Shown here piece after piece: positions 23,133-35,040 of a stretch of DNA of 48,455 nucleotides. How positions within the stretch are numbered: the first letter of the stretch is position 1; the number at the start of each line of letters is the position of its first letter. Under the pieces are notes generated by a model. It was not told the origin of the DNA. It did no database searches and worked only from the letters and a program-made list of their open reading frames with translations. The DNA is from Mucidula mucida (Eukaryota > Basidiomycota > Agaricomycetes > Agaricales > Physalacriaceae): NCBI GenBank assembly GCA_015501055.1, contig JADNYV010000264.1, positions 1-48,455 of the forward strand. Reading direction: 5' to 3'. Made by a program: the position numbers and the translations under genes.

Positions 23133-24112
23133 GGTGGATATGAGAGAGATTGAGCAACAGTAAAGCGATGGAAAACAGCAAGAATACGTCAAACTATCAA
23201 AGTCTGACGAAGGTAAGAGCAAAGAGACGATGAATATGATCGAACAGGAGCCAGTGGTTCTATTCCGTGTTGATTTCACATGATATTGGGACTGCTTCTT
23301 GCCCCGATCTAGCCGAGAAAGACGCCACACTGTAGGCAGACTGTCAACACATTATCAACGACTACAAAGGATTTTGTCAAATGAGGACAAGGAATTAGGC
23401 CTACTGGCATGTCCATCTGCGACTCGGAGTCGACGCTTGGCCCGTCTTCGTTGAGCGAGTAGACCGCACTGACAGGAAAAGCGCAGATTTAGTCCAGAGC
23501 AACTTATCTGTCCAGGCCACGATACCACACGGGTAGCTATGTCTGATGCGAGCCAACGATATCGTCTCGGAAGCCGACTGAGTGAGGCGTATGAACATTG
23601 AAACAGCCGTTCCTGCGAAGGCAGGCGCATCAACTTCTGTCAAAATTTGCCTGCCGGTAATGCACGTGTTGGTTTGGACATTGCCGCGCCTTGAAAGCTT
23701 GATGTCCTTCGCTCATCTTTGGCTCATCTTACTTTGTGTCTCCTACGCAAATCCTCTACGCTCGTACAAAACGCTTGCGACTCCCTAGATGTCATTTCGT
23801 CTCCATCAGAGTGAAAGGGAACACGTGGTAGAACACTTAATCTTCTTTCCAGTGTTCGGCGGAAGTTGGCCTCAATGGAATTTTCTTTGAACAAATAATC
23901 TACGGTGGTTGTACGGTTTGTACGGTGGACGACTGCTGTATATGGCCGAGGTACGATAATGTGGACTGTGCCTCATAGATTGAGGCCATCTTCCGCCCTG
24001 CTGATTCGCTGTGGACCGAGCAGTGGCGTCGAACAAAGACAACAATGACTTGCGTATCTCGGCCATGTGTGGACGAGTCGGCCACTGTGGTCTGTGGACC
24101 GTCGATTCTGCT

Positions 24113-24119
24113 ATATAAC
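24113..24119 (+). promoter_or_regulatory. TATA box of hypothetical gene (left arm)
   Basis: TATATAA lies 66-72 bp upstream of the ATG at 24185, a normal distance. This supports the upstream ATG as the true start. The mirror copy is at about 32921-32927. Confidence 0.5.
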
Positions 24120-24184
24120 GAGCAAGCGCATCGCGAGTTATTCTACCTCCCCCTCATACCATCCTCGCCCATTACATTCTCATC

Positions 24185-25046
24185 ATGTCGAGCACATCCA
24201 AAGTAAATATCTTTCACTCTTCTTACATAGTACATCACCAATCTCACAACCATGACACAGAGTACCGCCAAAACAGGTAGCATCGCCGCCAACATTGCTT
24301 GCTCACTGGTTAGAGCCATCACGACGCGCGACCAGACCAAATCCCTCGATTCTTTCATGTCCACTTTCACCTCTTTCATACCAGAGCTCGCGACCGAGTC
24401 TTCCGACACGCGTAAGCTTCTCCTCGCCGTCGCAGTCCTCTCTACATTCTCCGGCAATCCTGTGGCCCTCAGCGCCATCCTCAAGCCCATCCTCATCGGG
24501 CAAATGGCGCGCGTCATCCCCCTCATGATAGAGGCCCTCGAACAAGCAGAGAAGAACTCGGACTCGAAAGTGCTTTCCACGCTGGTCGCCCTTCTCACGT
24601 ACGGCGAGCCCGCGCAAGGCTCCCAGTCCACGATCAAGATCTTGAGTATTCTCAAGGTGCCGACCAAAGGTTCCAAGAGCAGCAACAACGATGCCGACTT
24701 GGTCAAGATCATTCAGATGTTGACGGGGTCCACTCCCGCGCCTGAACCCCGCCGTACACGCTTCCTCGGCGCATTGAGCCGCCTCAGCGACAAGAGCGGA
24801 CCTGTCGCCAGCACGAGCCTGCTTACCATGGCCATGCCTGCGCTCACCGGCTCCTGGCGCGCTTTCATCCATTGGCTCTGTGCGATTTTGCGTGTAACGG
24901 GCAAGGTAGACACACCACAGTCGGTGAGTTGTTTCATTGCGCGTCCTGAATGATATTTGAGGCTGATGATCTTCTAGAGCGTAAAGAAGGCACGCAAAGG
25001 GTTTTTTGTCGGTTTGAAAATGCCTTTCAAGCGCGCTGTCAAGTAG
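24185..25046 (+). CDS. Hypothetical protein, left-arm copy
   Basis: The preferred model has three exons (24185-24202, 24261-24923, 24978-25046; 249 residues). A 58-bp intron with GTAAAT donor and CACAG acceptor joins M-S-S-T-S-K to S-T-A-K-T-G-S in frame. Without that intron, translation would start at ATG 24252 (M-T-Q-S-T-A-K). I do not recognise the family. The middle is helical and Leu/Ala-rich (V-A-L-L-T-Y-G-E-P, K-I-I-Q-M-L-T-G), and the end is basic (V-K-K-A-R-K-G...P-F-K-R-A-V-K), possibly for membrane or nucleic-acid contact. An identical copy lies in the right arm at 31994-32855. A 249-codon frame on the opposite strand is most likely a shadow. Confidence 0.65.
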
Positions 25047-25545
25047 TTCCACTTTGCTTTTCCGTCTTTATATATCATCTCTTGTATATATCCCATCGGC
25101 TAGCTTTATATATATATGACTCACCTCTTTCGCGTCGTTAAGAGGATGTTTCTCGTGAATTCGTGTGTGTGTTCTTTTCCCGACTTCGACAGAGCGATGG
25201 CGCGTACTACGAGACTTGAGAGGCGGCTTACTTTGAATTTCTGGTCGAGCGCGCGCGCGACAGCGGGATCACCAGTACTGCTGAGATCGTGCAACTTTTG
25301 TGGAAAGAAAGTTAGCCGCGATCTCGTCCTATGGCTCATTCAGATACGAGAAAACTAACAGCAGGACGGGGAAATAAATTCTGAGCAGAAGGACAAAATC
25401 GCGAATCCCGATGTTTTCACTGATATCACGTGTCAACAAAGCATCTCTTCCTCGTGCTATCCACTGCCAGTCAAAGAACGCGTTTTTTACAAGCAGTTAG
25501 TCTGACTTTGAGTTTGTTGAATTGATATCTGATGCTCCCTAGTGT

Positions 25546-27060
25546 CAAGCCACCGTCAGAACTGCGGAGTCCCACTCATCCACATTCCACGCTCATTTTG
25601 GAAAATGTATCGCCTTTGATACGCCGCAGCCACATGACCGACGTGCCATCGTAGCCTCTGTGCACAAGATAGAACAGGACATGGCGTCGTGTCGGGAGCA
25701 TATTGCACATTTCACTACCGCCTTGGAATCTCTCGAAGAATTGCGCAGGTCGCACATCAAACTCTTTCCACCTATTCACACGCTTCCCGTTGAAGTGTTG
25801 TTGAATATCTTCACTCTCGCTGTGCCGCAGCCGTATGTCTACTACTCACATACTCTCGGACCATTGGGCCTCGGACACGTACGGTGTCGCCTTTGGAGAC
25901 AAATAACCTCGGCGTCTCCGTCGCTCTGGTCATGGCCGCGCTGCAATCCGTCACCGTCTTTCGGCTACTGCACAAGTCGCAATCACTCTATGCTTCTCAC
26001 TATCTTCGAGAGGTCAGCACCTTTGTCGTTTGAGTGCAAACTAGACCGCAGCGGAGGGCCCATCGACCTTCTCAAAAGTTATTCCCGCCGCTGGTATGAT
26101 ATTGTCATCTGTGGGATGGCACAAGACTTATTTAATCTGTGAGACGTCGGATAGTTGCCGCTTTTGAACAACGCAGTACTTCAGATCAAAGATTTCAAGG
26201 GGATGACACAACATATGTACCCTTCCACAAATCTTGGATATCTTTCAGTTTGCACCCCAGCTGGAGTCTCTCGCATTACATGGTAAACCGTCGGAAGGCA
26301 TAAGCCAACTGGTGTCAGTATTTCCGTGGCACCAGCTCAGGCGTCTTGAAATTAACATTCGCTCTGCATTCCTTCTTGACTGCCAACTACTCGTTCATTG
26401 CCCTCATCTGAAGTCTTACAACACCAGCTCTACCGAAAGACCAGGACCATCGGACATTGTGCTCCATTCGAAGCTAAAATCACTTCACGTCTACCATACT
26501 GGGCTCCTCCGTTATATTCAGTGCGCGGCCTTGGAAGAACTCACAATTCATGTTGCTACTTCCGACATGTATGATCAGTGGGTTTTTGGAGTATTGCGTC
26601 TTTGCTCTCAGGACCTCTCTAGAGCAATCACCACTACTCGCTACGGTTCATGTTGAGGCTGTATAGAGAACGACAATTCTCTTCTCTTCTCTCCCACATT
26701 CACATCTGCGTCCATCCAGACATTCAAGCTAGAGGTGCCCGGGTGCAGCGAGGACCTCCAAATGTTGTCTGTTTCCGCCACACCGTTATTACTCCCACAC
26801 ATGATTCATTTCGAGTGCATGAGCCGTGAAGATCGCGGTGCGATGACGGTCGGGTTTATGCGATCGTTTCTTGATGTAATCCAATCCCATTGGTATGTTT
26901 AAAGAAGAGAGGTGGAGAAGTTCCGGAGTGTCCGTATGTGTTCGAGCACGTCGTGATTGTTGGAGGAGCGGAAGAGTTGTCATCTATGATAGACTGTCTT
27001 CGGGTGCCAAAAGCAGAGGGTCTAGATATTGTGGTCTCTCAATCTTACAGTGAGCGACAT
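25546..27060 (+). pseudogene. F-box protein gene, broken
   Basis: The best part (about 25606-26142) starts with a coiled-coil-like stretch (K-I-E-Q-D-M...L-E-S-L-E-E-L-R-R) and an F-box core (I-H-T-L-P-V-E-V-L-L-N-I-F-T-L-A-V), followed by R-L-W-R-Q-I-T-S-A-S-P-S-L-W-S-W, the usual pattern of basidiomycete F-box-like proteins. F-box proteins are substrate adaptors of SCF ubiquitin ligases. After a stop at 26142 the coding sense resumes in another frame (26234-26656, L-E-S-L-A-L-H-G leucine-rich), then again around 26715-26900 (P-H-M-I-H-F-E-C). No splice set I tried joins these without stops, so it is probably a pseudogene. The 5' end is unresolved. It begins just inside the palindrome spacer. 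Confidence 0.6.
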
Positions 27061-27460
27061 TATTTTGCTCTTGTCACCTCACAAGCTCAACGGTTTTTAG
27101 ATGACGGCTTTACTCGTCGAGAGCTGTTGTGGCCATGTACACGAGACACTAACTGGGACACTTACGCCCGAGAGAGCAAGTTTGTTACTGTCGCGTGCCA
27201 TTATACTCTACATTGTCTTCATCGTGATGCTCTGGACCACGCAAGGCTGTCTTTACAGGCAACAAGTACGTGGTCATGAAGGTGCCTTCGAGCAAGGATT
27301 ATGGAGTATGAGAACTATCCTTCATTCCTTCAGAGAGGTTCAAATCCTTCAACTTATTCAACGGACCTATCACTGCGCCGTGGGCGTGCCATAGTCCTGA
27401 GCGACAAGGCACACGCTAGACGCAAGAGAGTGCGAAGTTATCCAAACGTTCCAGTACTAA
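27061..27460. other. Intergenic region between F-box remnant and YEATS gene
   Basis: Weak coding-like traces may belong to the tail of the F-box remnant. Nothing else is supported. Confidence 0.3.
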
Positions 27461-27461
27461 G

Positions 27462-27472
27462 TAGGGTTAGGG
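27462..27472 (-). promoter_or_regulatory. Telo-box-like motif upstream of the YEATS gene
   Basis: TAGGGTTAGGG (minus strand CCCTAACCCTA) lies 109 bp upstream of the YEATS start codon. It has the same core as the element in the NIP7/NRDE2 promoter. Confidence 0.4.
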
Positions 27473-27580
27473 TGGGCACCACGTGTGTGCGACCGAACCC
27501 TGACCTTAGTCCCTGGAAATTTTTGACCACCAACCACCAAGTGCACTCGCAAATTCGTCGGTATCCACGAATAATGCCAA

Positions 27581-30141
27581 ATGAGCTCAAAATCAGCCTC
27601 ACCATTAGATCTGGACGCGACGGATAGCGCGACGCTCATCCTTCCTGAAATTGAACTCGAAATCAGCATTAGAAAGCGTCTTGCGCAGACCATCGAGGAC
27701 CGTATTGCCTGGGCTCAGATTTTGCGGGAATCTCTTCAGAATGGTACGCATATACGGTGATTAAAGCTCACTGGAACTTAGAAGATACCAGGGGAAAACA
27801 ATTCCAATCTTGACTTCAAAGATACCGCCTTGACCGCGTTAGCTGCCATCGAGAAACCATTAGATTTTCTCTACGACTGCACCCCGCCGTGCGTTATCCA
27901 AGAAACGACTGACGTTCTCACTTCTGTACCAAAGCCATTACGTCCGCCTCCAAAGCCCAAGCCGGCCCCAGTATTTACACGAAAACAGGACAAATTCCTG
28001 TACACGCGGTCCGGAGACAAGCTGTATACCCTCGAATGCCCGTCCTGCCATAAATCTCAATTCAGCTCTCTTCAAGGCCTATACAACCATGCTCGAATCA
28101 CGCACCAGCTCATCTGGGGCACGCACGATGAATGCGTACGCGCCTGTTCCATTCTCCCACCCGCCGACGCGCCGGTGGATCAGCAGAATGGCGTGGAGAT
28201 CGTCGTGAATCTCTTGGGCGTGCGCAGTCTGTTCCAGAGAGCTTTGGAAGAGCACGATGGGCTGAGTGCGACGCTGGGGTTGCACGCAGAGACACCGGCA
28301 TTGGCGGCTGTGTTGGGGAAGGATTTAAAGAGAAGGGAGATTCGCGTGTTTGGTGAGGACGAGGATGTCGACATTGATTCTGTGGTTGCGCCGCCAAAGT
28401 GGCGGCTTCCGAACGTTCAGAGACACCATGTTGATCGCGTGCGCTATGTTCCATTGGAGGAGGAGTCTGTGGATCGCCCCGTGGAGGGGTCGTCCTCGGT
28501 AGCGTCAACTATCGGTACGAGTCGGTTTTACATATCGGCGCGCGTCATTGTCACGGATAGAAGTTTATTTATTCCGTTGGGTGAGTTTTCATAATACTCT
28601 CCCGTACATTCACAGCCTGATTCGTATGCTCCAGAAAGTCGACCAGCAAAAGCGGATTACACCCATAAATGGATGCTCTCCGTCGAGGCGCCTTCATATG
28701 TGAGTCACTACTAAGACAGGAATTCTTTTTAACTGATTCCCCTTGTAGAGTCTTGACATAACCACCATACTCTCGCAGGTTACCGCCACATCCCTCTCTG
28801 ACCATACAAATTTTGCAGCAGTAGCTGCCTCTGAGCCTCCGTTCATCGTCATGGGCACTGCGCATACGCCCTTTCTTTGTCGCCTTGAGCTCCTCTTCAA
28901 TCCCGCGCGAGGGCAAGGTCAGAGCGTTGTCCTGGAACACTGGGTCGACGTGGGTGTCTATATTCTGCACACCATGAAGACTGTACTAACATCGTTGAAG
29001 CTGACTTTGACAAAGTCCAAATACGCACAGAAGCGAGAAGAACAGGTCGTGGATGTCGAGCTACACAAGGAGACGATTATTGGTCCCCCCAAGAAGGGAT
29101 TTACACCGGTGGATGCGCTCAGTCACTGGAAATCTGTTATCGACGCGAGCCCAGCCACACTGCCTGTTGGTGAAGCACCAGCTGATTATTCAGATCTTCT
29201 TCGTCAGCTACTGCCACAGTATCCCCTCACTTCAGCTGGTTTGTGTTTGCCCAAAGAGCTTCTGTTGTGTGGTGACTCATTGGTGTTAAATAGCATTCGG
29301 TCAAGAGCTACCTTACATGCTAGTCAATACAAAGCGATTCCAAGGGCTCGTTCCAGGTCGTCAGAAAGCTATCGAGGTAAGCGTCTCGTCTTCCAGGTTT
29401 ACCTTTTCTCACTCACACTCACAGTGGGGCCGCGCGCGCGCTATCAGAGACGCGTACGATACCCGACGAAACGGCGTCTTACCCAGCCTCTCAACTGCAG
29501 ACGTCCTTCGCTGGATTAGAGCCAACGCGGAGGGTCCTCTGCGCACTCCTACTGGCACCAGAGTCGCCATGCCGCCGACTGAAGCCACTGATCGTCAATG
29601 GTGTCTTATATGCGGCCTAGCATTCGATGCGCATCCCCAAGAGGACATGCACACGGACTGCTCAATTATCACTCGCGAGCGACAGTGGCCTGTGATGCCC
29701 ATCATCGACGTGGACCGCCTACTGTCTACTCCGCCACCCCCATTATCGTCTCGGTATGTCGCATTCAGGCCATCGCCCGCAGTCTGGAACGATACTGCCA
29801 TAGTCGGTGCATCGAATCCAAAGCTCGTTTTGGCGGTGAAAGATGTCATCGAGGGTCTTGGTCTTGAGAGTTTTCGCTCTGCGTCTGATAGTACATTCCC
29901 GCTTGACGCGTTGGGAGGTGATGTGAATAAGGCGCTAGCGCCATATGGTGTTCTGGCGCTTGCGGTTGCACAATTGGTCCGGAGACTTACGAGTGGAGGT
30001 CTGAGTAATGTGGGAGGCAAGGTGTTGACGCCGACACATATCGTGCAAGGTCTGGTTGATGGGAAATCAAGGGATCGTGTAGGGGAGGCGATATTTTTTA
30101 TGTTGGCGCGGATGGGGAGGAAGCGGGATCAAGTAGCATGA
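27581..30141 (+). CDS. YEATS-domain protein with C2H2-type zinc finger
   Basis: Seven exons (27581-27743, 27792-28580, 28635-28699, 28749-28949, 29001-29238, 29294-29376, 29425-30141) encode 751 residues. A C-x2-C-x13-H-x4-H finger is at residues 137-159 (L-E-C-P-S-C...N-H-A-R-I-T-H). A YEATS-like fold is inferred from about 305 to 400: F-Y-I-S-A-R-V-I-V, T-H-K-W-M-L-S-V, then E-P-P-F-I-V-M-G and L-E-L-L-F-N-P. YEATS domains read acylated or crotonylated histone lysines within acetyltransferase or remodelling complexes; the finger plus YEATS arrangement recalls YEATS2-like subunits. A second Cys/His cluster (W-C-L-I-C-G...D-M-H-T-D-C) lies near residue 560. The whole gene sits inside the spacer of the large inverted repeat. 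The spliced frame is clean throughout. Confidence 0.75.
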
Positions 30142-30296
30142 TAGGACTGACTGGACACTTCCGCATCTCGGGATATTGATCGACCACTTCCACATTTATC
30201 TCTCAAGTACGCACACCCTTGAGAACACAGAGTACAGGACTAACGATCGCGGATTTCTAGCTCTGCCTGAAAGGCCCAGGAGCGACTAACAGTATC

Positions 30297-30365
30297 GGTG
30301 TCCAGATGCACTTTCATTCCGATCGGCCGCGTGCATCTCCGCGTCCGCGTCGAGTGTCGCGCCTT
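30297..30365 (+). repeat. Inverted repeat, left copy
   Basis: It begins GGTGTCCAGATGCACTTT and ends GTCGCGCCTT. The reverse complement is at 30871-30935 with a few substitutions and a 4-base difference. Confidence 0.75.
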
Positions 30366-30870
30366 CGACCTCGGCTGGTTGTACCTCTGAGTCTCTCTTT
30401 CAAGATCAGACCACTATACTGAGTGATTAGCTTCAATTGTGCTGAAGGTTAAATTCTCAGTCCAATCAACCATGATTTGTGGTTGATTTGTGGCACATCC
30501 TTACATATTTCTGGAAGCTGAGCTCAGGCTGAGCTTGTATCGGGCTACAATAATCTCTCTTGCGAAGCCACAAAGCTTGATGGTTTAATTTAGCTCTGCT
30601 GTTGACCTGAGCAGCTACAGCACCATCGTGCAAGACCACACTTTGTTAGCTCACGAACACCAATGAAACGGTTGTGGCAACTTTCTGAACTAAGAAGCTA
30701 CTGCATTTATGCGCCTTTTTTTGTACCCACAAGCCGACGCGCTCATACGCCCTTTGCCATCATAATCGCCGGACCAAGACGAGTCATCACTCTGTGATCC
30801 AGTTGAGGGTATCCAACACAACTGAGAGGTATGGAGAAGCCCGGGAGCAAGGCTAAGCCTGTTGCCTCAG

Positions 30871-30935
30871 AAGGCGCGACACTCGACGCGGACGCGAAGA
30901 TGCGGCCGATCGGAATAAAAGTGCATCTGGACACC
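30871..30935 (-). repeat. Inverted repeat, right copy
   Basis: The partner of 30297-30365, about 505 bp away. No clear target-site duplication was found around the pair. Confidence 0.75.
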
Positions 30936-31993
30936 AAATAACAGGGTTTTCCCAACAACGCGTCAAAGGACAATGACTGCGACGCAACGAAGCAAAAGGA
31001 CTGCCACACAGCTAGCACATGCAACAGTGATAAGGACAGAGAGACCGTAGCAACACAGGTAGCTACGAATGGCGTATCCTCAGAATTATGCCGTTGTCCT
31101 CCCACACAACTCTTCGTTGACGACAGAATCATTGTTCAAAGCGGCCATGTCCGCTGGTCTGTAGGCAATGATGTCAAACCCGGAGCGCAGACCTCGTCCA
31201 AGCGACTGCCAAGTTGATGATCGCGATGCGGCAAAGACTTGAAGCATAATTCGGGTGGGACGCGATGACTCCTACAAAATCAAGCACAACGATTACGATA
31301 CAATGAAGTCCACCGGCTCTGGTGCAGCAAACTTACGGCCCTCGCATGGAGTATGTTCACTGAGTCCTGGCTGCAACGAGACCGATAATGATGACTGTAA
31401 TGAGATCAAGCACCATGAGTCGACGTCTGAGGAGACTCAGCGGCAATGATGGCAAGTTAAAGATCACAGGTCGAATTCGGCAAAGAGCCAGCCTAGGGCG
31501 TAGTAGAGCGCGATGTGGTTGTCGTGGACGGTGTTCTCCAGTGGCGGCGTAGAGGTTGCGGGGAGGGTCGAAGGGCATACTTCTTTGCTAGGAGACGGTT
31601 GAGGAAGATGACTTGTGGACATGAAAAAGACACATACAAGGTCTCTTTGCACAAATAAATTATGGTGAATGGTCTTACGGTCCGATCTTCGTAGATATGA
31701 TTGAGCTATAGGACGAGATCGCGGCTAACTTTCTTTCCACAAAAGTTGCACGATCTCAGCAGTACTGGTGATCCCGCTGTCGCGCGCGCGCTCGACCAGA
31801 AATTCAAAGTAAGCCGCCTCTCAAGTCTCGTAGTACGCGCCATCGCTCTGTCGAAGTCGGGAAAAGAACACACACACGAATTCACGAGAAACATCCTCTT
31901 AACGACGCGAAAGAGGTGAGTCATATATATATAAAGCTAGCCGATGGGATATATACAAGAGATGATATATAAAGACGGAAAAGCAAAGTGGAA

Positions 31994-32855
31994 CTACTTG
32001 ACAGCGCGCTTGAAAGGCATTTTCAAACCGACAAAAAACCCTTTGCGTGCCTTCTTTACGCTCTAGAAGATCATCAGCCTCAAATATCATTCAGGACGCG
32101 CAATGAAACAACTCACCGACTGTGGTGTGTCTACCTTGCCCGTTACACGCAAAATCGCACAGAGCCAATGGATGAAAGCGCGCCAGGAGCCGGTGAGCGC
32201 AGGCATGGCCATGGTAAGCAGGCTCGTGCTGGCGACAGGTCCGCTCTTGTCGCTGAGGCGGCTCAATGCGCCGAGGAAGCGTGTACGGCGGGGTTCAGGC
32301 GCGGGAGTGGACCCCGTCAACATCTGAATGATCTTGACCAAGTCGGCATCGTTGTTGCTGCTCTTGGAACCTTTGGTCGGCACCTTGAGAATACTCAAGA
32401 TCTTGATCGTGGACTGGGAGCCTTGCGCGGGCTCGCCGTACGTGAGAAGGGCGACCAGCGTGGAAAGCACTTTCGAGTCCGAGTTCTTCTCTGCTTGTTC
32501 GAGGGCCTCTATCATGAGGGGGATGACGCGCGCCATTTGCCCGATGAGGATGGGCTTGAGGATGGCGCTGAGGGCCACAGGATTGCCGGAGAATGTAGAG
32601 AGGACTGCGACGGCGAGGAGAAGCTTACGCGTGTCGGAAGACTCGGTCGCGAGCTCTGGTATGAAAGAGGTGAAAGTGGACATGAAAGAATCGAGGGATT
32701 TGGTCTGGTCGCGCGTCGTGATGGCTCTAACCAGTGAGCAAGCAATGTTGGCGGCGATGCTACCTGTTTTGGCGGTACTCTGTGTCATGGTTGTGAGATT
32801 GGTGATGTACTATGTAAGAAGAGTGAAAGATATTTACTTTGGATGTGCTCGACAT
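31994..32855 (-). CDS. Hypothetical protein, right-arm copy
   Basis: Exons 32855-32838, 32779-32117 and 32062-31994 mirror the left-arm gene at 24185-25046. The main coding block translates identically. Both copies keep open frames and splice sites, so both could be expressed. The family is unknown. Confidence 0.65.
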
Positions 32856-33907
32856 GATGAGAATGTAATGGGCGAGGATGGTATGAGGGGGAGGTAGAAT
32901 AACTCGCGATGCGCTTGCTCGTTATATAGCAGAATCGACGGTCCACAGACCACAGTGGCCGACTCGTCCACACATGGCCGAGATACGCAAGTCATTGTTG
33001 TCTTTGTTCGACGCCACTGCTCGGTCCACAGCGAATCAGCAGGGCGGAAGATGGCCTCAATCTATGAGGCACAGTCCACATTATCGTACCTCGGCCATAT
33101 ACAGCAGTCGTCCACCGTACAAACCGTACAACCACCGTAGATTATTTGTTCAAAGAAAATTCCATTGAGGCCAACTTCCGCCGAACACTGGAAAGAAGAT
33201 TAAGTGTTCTACCACGTGTTCCCTTTCACTCTGATGGAGACGAAATGACATCTAGGGAGTCGCAAGCGTTTTGTACGAGCGTAGAGGATTTGCGTAGGAG
33301 ACACAAAGTAAGATGAGCCAAAGATGAGCGAAGGACATCAAGCTTTCAAGGCGCGGCAATGTCCAAACCAACACGTGCATTACCGGCAGGCAAATTTTGA
33401 CAGAAGTTGATGCGCCTGCCTTCGCAGGAACGGCTGTTTCAATGTTCATACGCCTCACTCAGTCGGCTTCCGAGACGATATCGTTGGCTCGCATCAGACA
33501 TAGCTACCCGTGTGGTATCGTGGCCTGGACAGATAAGTTGCTCTGGACTAAATCTGCGCTTTTCCTGTCAGTGCGGTCTACTCGCTCAACGAAGACGGGC
33601 CAAGCGTCGACTCCGAGTCGCAGATGGACATGCCAGTAGGCCTAATTCCTTGTCCTCATTTGACAAAATCCTTTGTAGTCGTTGATAATGTGTTGACAGT
33701 CTGCCTACAGTGTGGCGTCTTTCTCGGCTAGATCGGGGCAAGAAGCAGTCCCAATATCATGTGAAATCAACACGGAATAGAACCACTGGCTCCTGTTCGA
33801 TCATATTCATCGTCTCTTTGCTCTTACCTTCGTCAGACTTTGATAGTTTGACGTATTCTTGCTGTTTTCCATCGCTTTACTGTTGCTCAATCTCTCTCAT
33901 ATCCACC

Positions 33908-34967
33908 ATGTCCCGCTCACTTCCTGATTTCACCAACACAGTCGTCGCCCACGGTCGCCTCCATCTCAAGAAACTGCTTGGGGCTGGCTCCTTTGGCGCT
34001 GTATACGAGGGTGTGGACATCCAGACGGCCTGCCCGCTGCAATACGCGGTGAAGGTCATGTTCACTCCCGCACCTGGCTCCTACGAAGAGGAGCTACAAA
34101 ACGCCGAAATCGAACTGCACAAGCGGGTTTCTGACCACGACAACGTCGTCACCCTCTATGAACACATCGTCGAAGGTCCGTACAGTTACATTCTTCTCGC
34201 TCTCTGCCGTGGAGACAACCTCTACACTCGGCTGGGAAAACGTGAGACGATGGTGCAGATTATCGAAGGTTTGATGGCGTGTCACGAGAAGGGGGTTTAT
34301 CACCGCGACCTGAAGCCAGAGAACATCCTGACTTCCAGCGATGGGAGCAGAGTGTACTTGGCAGATTTTGGGTTATCGACGAAGGATCGCACGTCGACTG
34401 ACTTTGGGGTGGGTACCTTGCCTTACATGTCGCCGGGTACGATTCCGCTGCACCTCTCATTCCTGGTACTGACGTGCTGCAGAGTGCATCGGGTCACAGT
34501 ACACATCCTCTTACTACTCCCCGCAATACAACGATATTTGGTCAGTGGGAGTCATCCTCGTCAACCTTGTCACCGGGTGCTATCCTTGGGACAGCGCAGA
34601 GTGGGAGGACCCTCTGTTCAGGGCATACCTGGGAGATCCCAACTCTATCGCAAAGACCATGCCGATACGCATCTCGGTAGAGTGCAACGAGTTATTGCAA
34701 TTCATCTTCCAGGTAGATCCACTCAGACGCATACCGCTTTCTCGGTTGGTCATGCTTGTTGAGCAAGTCGAGACATTCTTCCTGGAGCCTAGGATTGAAC
34801 TCCCGCTTCCTCCTCCGCCATGCAACTCCGGAGGCGGTTCGATGCTAATGAATATTGATATTGCAGGGATCTCACCGCCTGATACCTCGCTCGGGATGGG
34901 TGTTCGTCTCCCACCGATGAACGTCGCGGACCGGGATGTAGGCTATTTTGCTGGAGGGCGCTCATAA
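33908..34967 (+). CDS. RAN1-like protein kinase, copy C, with 10-residue internal deletion
   Basis: Two exons (33908-34436, 34483-34967) encode 337 residues identical to copy B, including Asn65 and loss of residues 113-122 of copy A. Glycine loop, Lys49, HRDLKPEN, DFG and SPE are kept. The upstream region matches copies A and B. Whether the shortened helix D-E region still allows activity is unknown. Confidence 0.8.
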
Positions 34968-35040
34968 TTGGCTGGTCCAATCATACACGCGGTTCGCCTC
35001 ACAGTCTTTTGGTCATTCGTTTGGTTACAGATATCTCTCT

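Larger units (their letters stand above)
19395..23723 (-). repeat. Kinase module B (inverted copy of module A)
   Basis: Reverse complement of 2134-6530. Positions correspond as 25857 minus x on the promoter side of the kinase deletion. Identity is very high through the kinase and its 3' region and lower in the dioxygenase-like part. The 12.9 kb between A and B carries the nitrilase-to-NRDE2 genes. Confidence 0.85.
20578..25332. repeat. Left arm of a large inverted repeat (palindrome)
   Basis: This arm is the reverse complement of 31708-36467. Positions sum to 57040 over 20750-25332 with no indel seen; outside that, two short losses in this arm (3 bp and 2 bp) shift the sum to 57045. The inner edge is sharp at 25332/31708 (mismatch at the next base) and the outer edge at 20578/36467. 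Arms are about 4.76 kb with a 6.4 kb spacer. The arm carries a dioxygenase-like fragment, kinase B and the hypothetical gene at 24185. Confidence 0.92.
30142..31707. other. Gene-poor part of palindrome spacer
   Basis: It holds a 65-69 bp inverted repeat (30297-30365 and 30871-30935) but no gene I can support. A minus-strand piece at 31464-31652 ends V-H-D-N-H-I-A-L-Y-Y-A-L-G-W-L-F and could be a gene fragment cut at the palindrome edge; the family is unknown. Confidence 0.4.

Noticed and set aside
24303..25052. 249-codon frame antisense to the duplicated hypothetical gene
   Set aside because: It overlaps the spliced sense gene completely and has a low-complexity Arg/Gly/Asp-rich composition typical of a reverse-frame shadow.
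28110..28508. 132-codon minus-strand frame within the YEATS gene
   Set aside because: It is a shadow of the GC-rich exon 2; Pro/Arg/Ser-rich with no domain.
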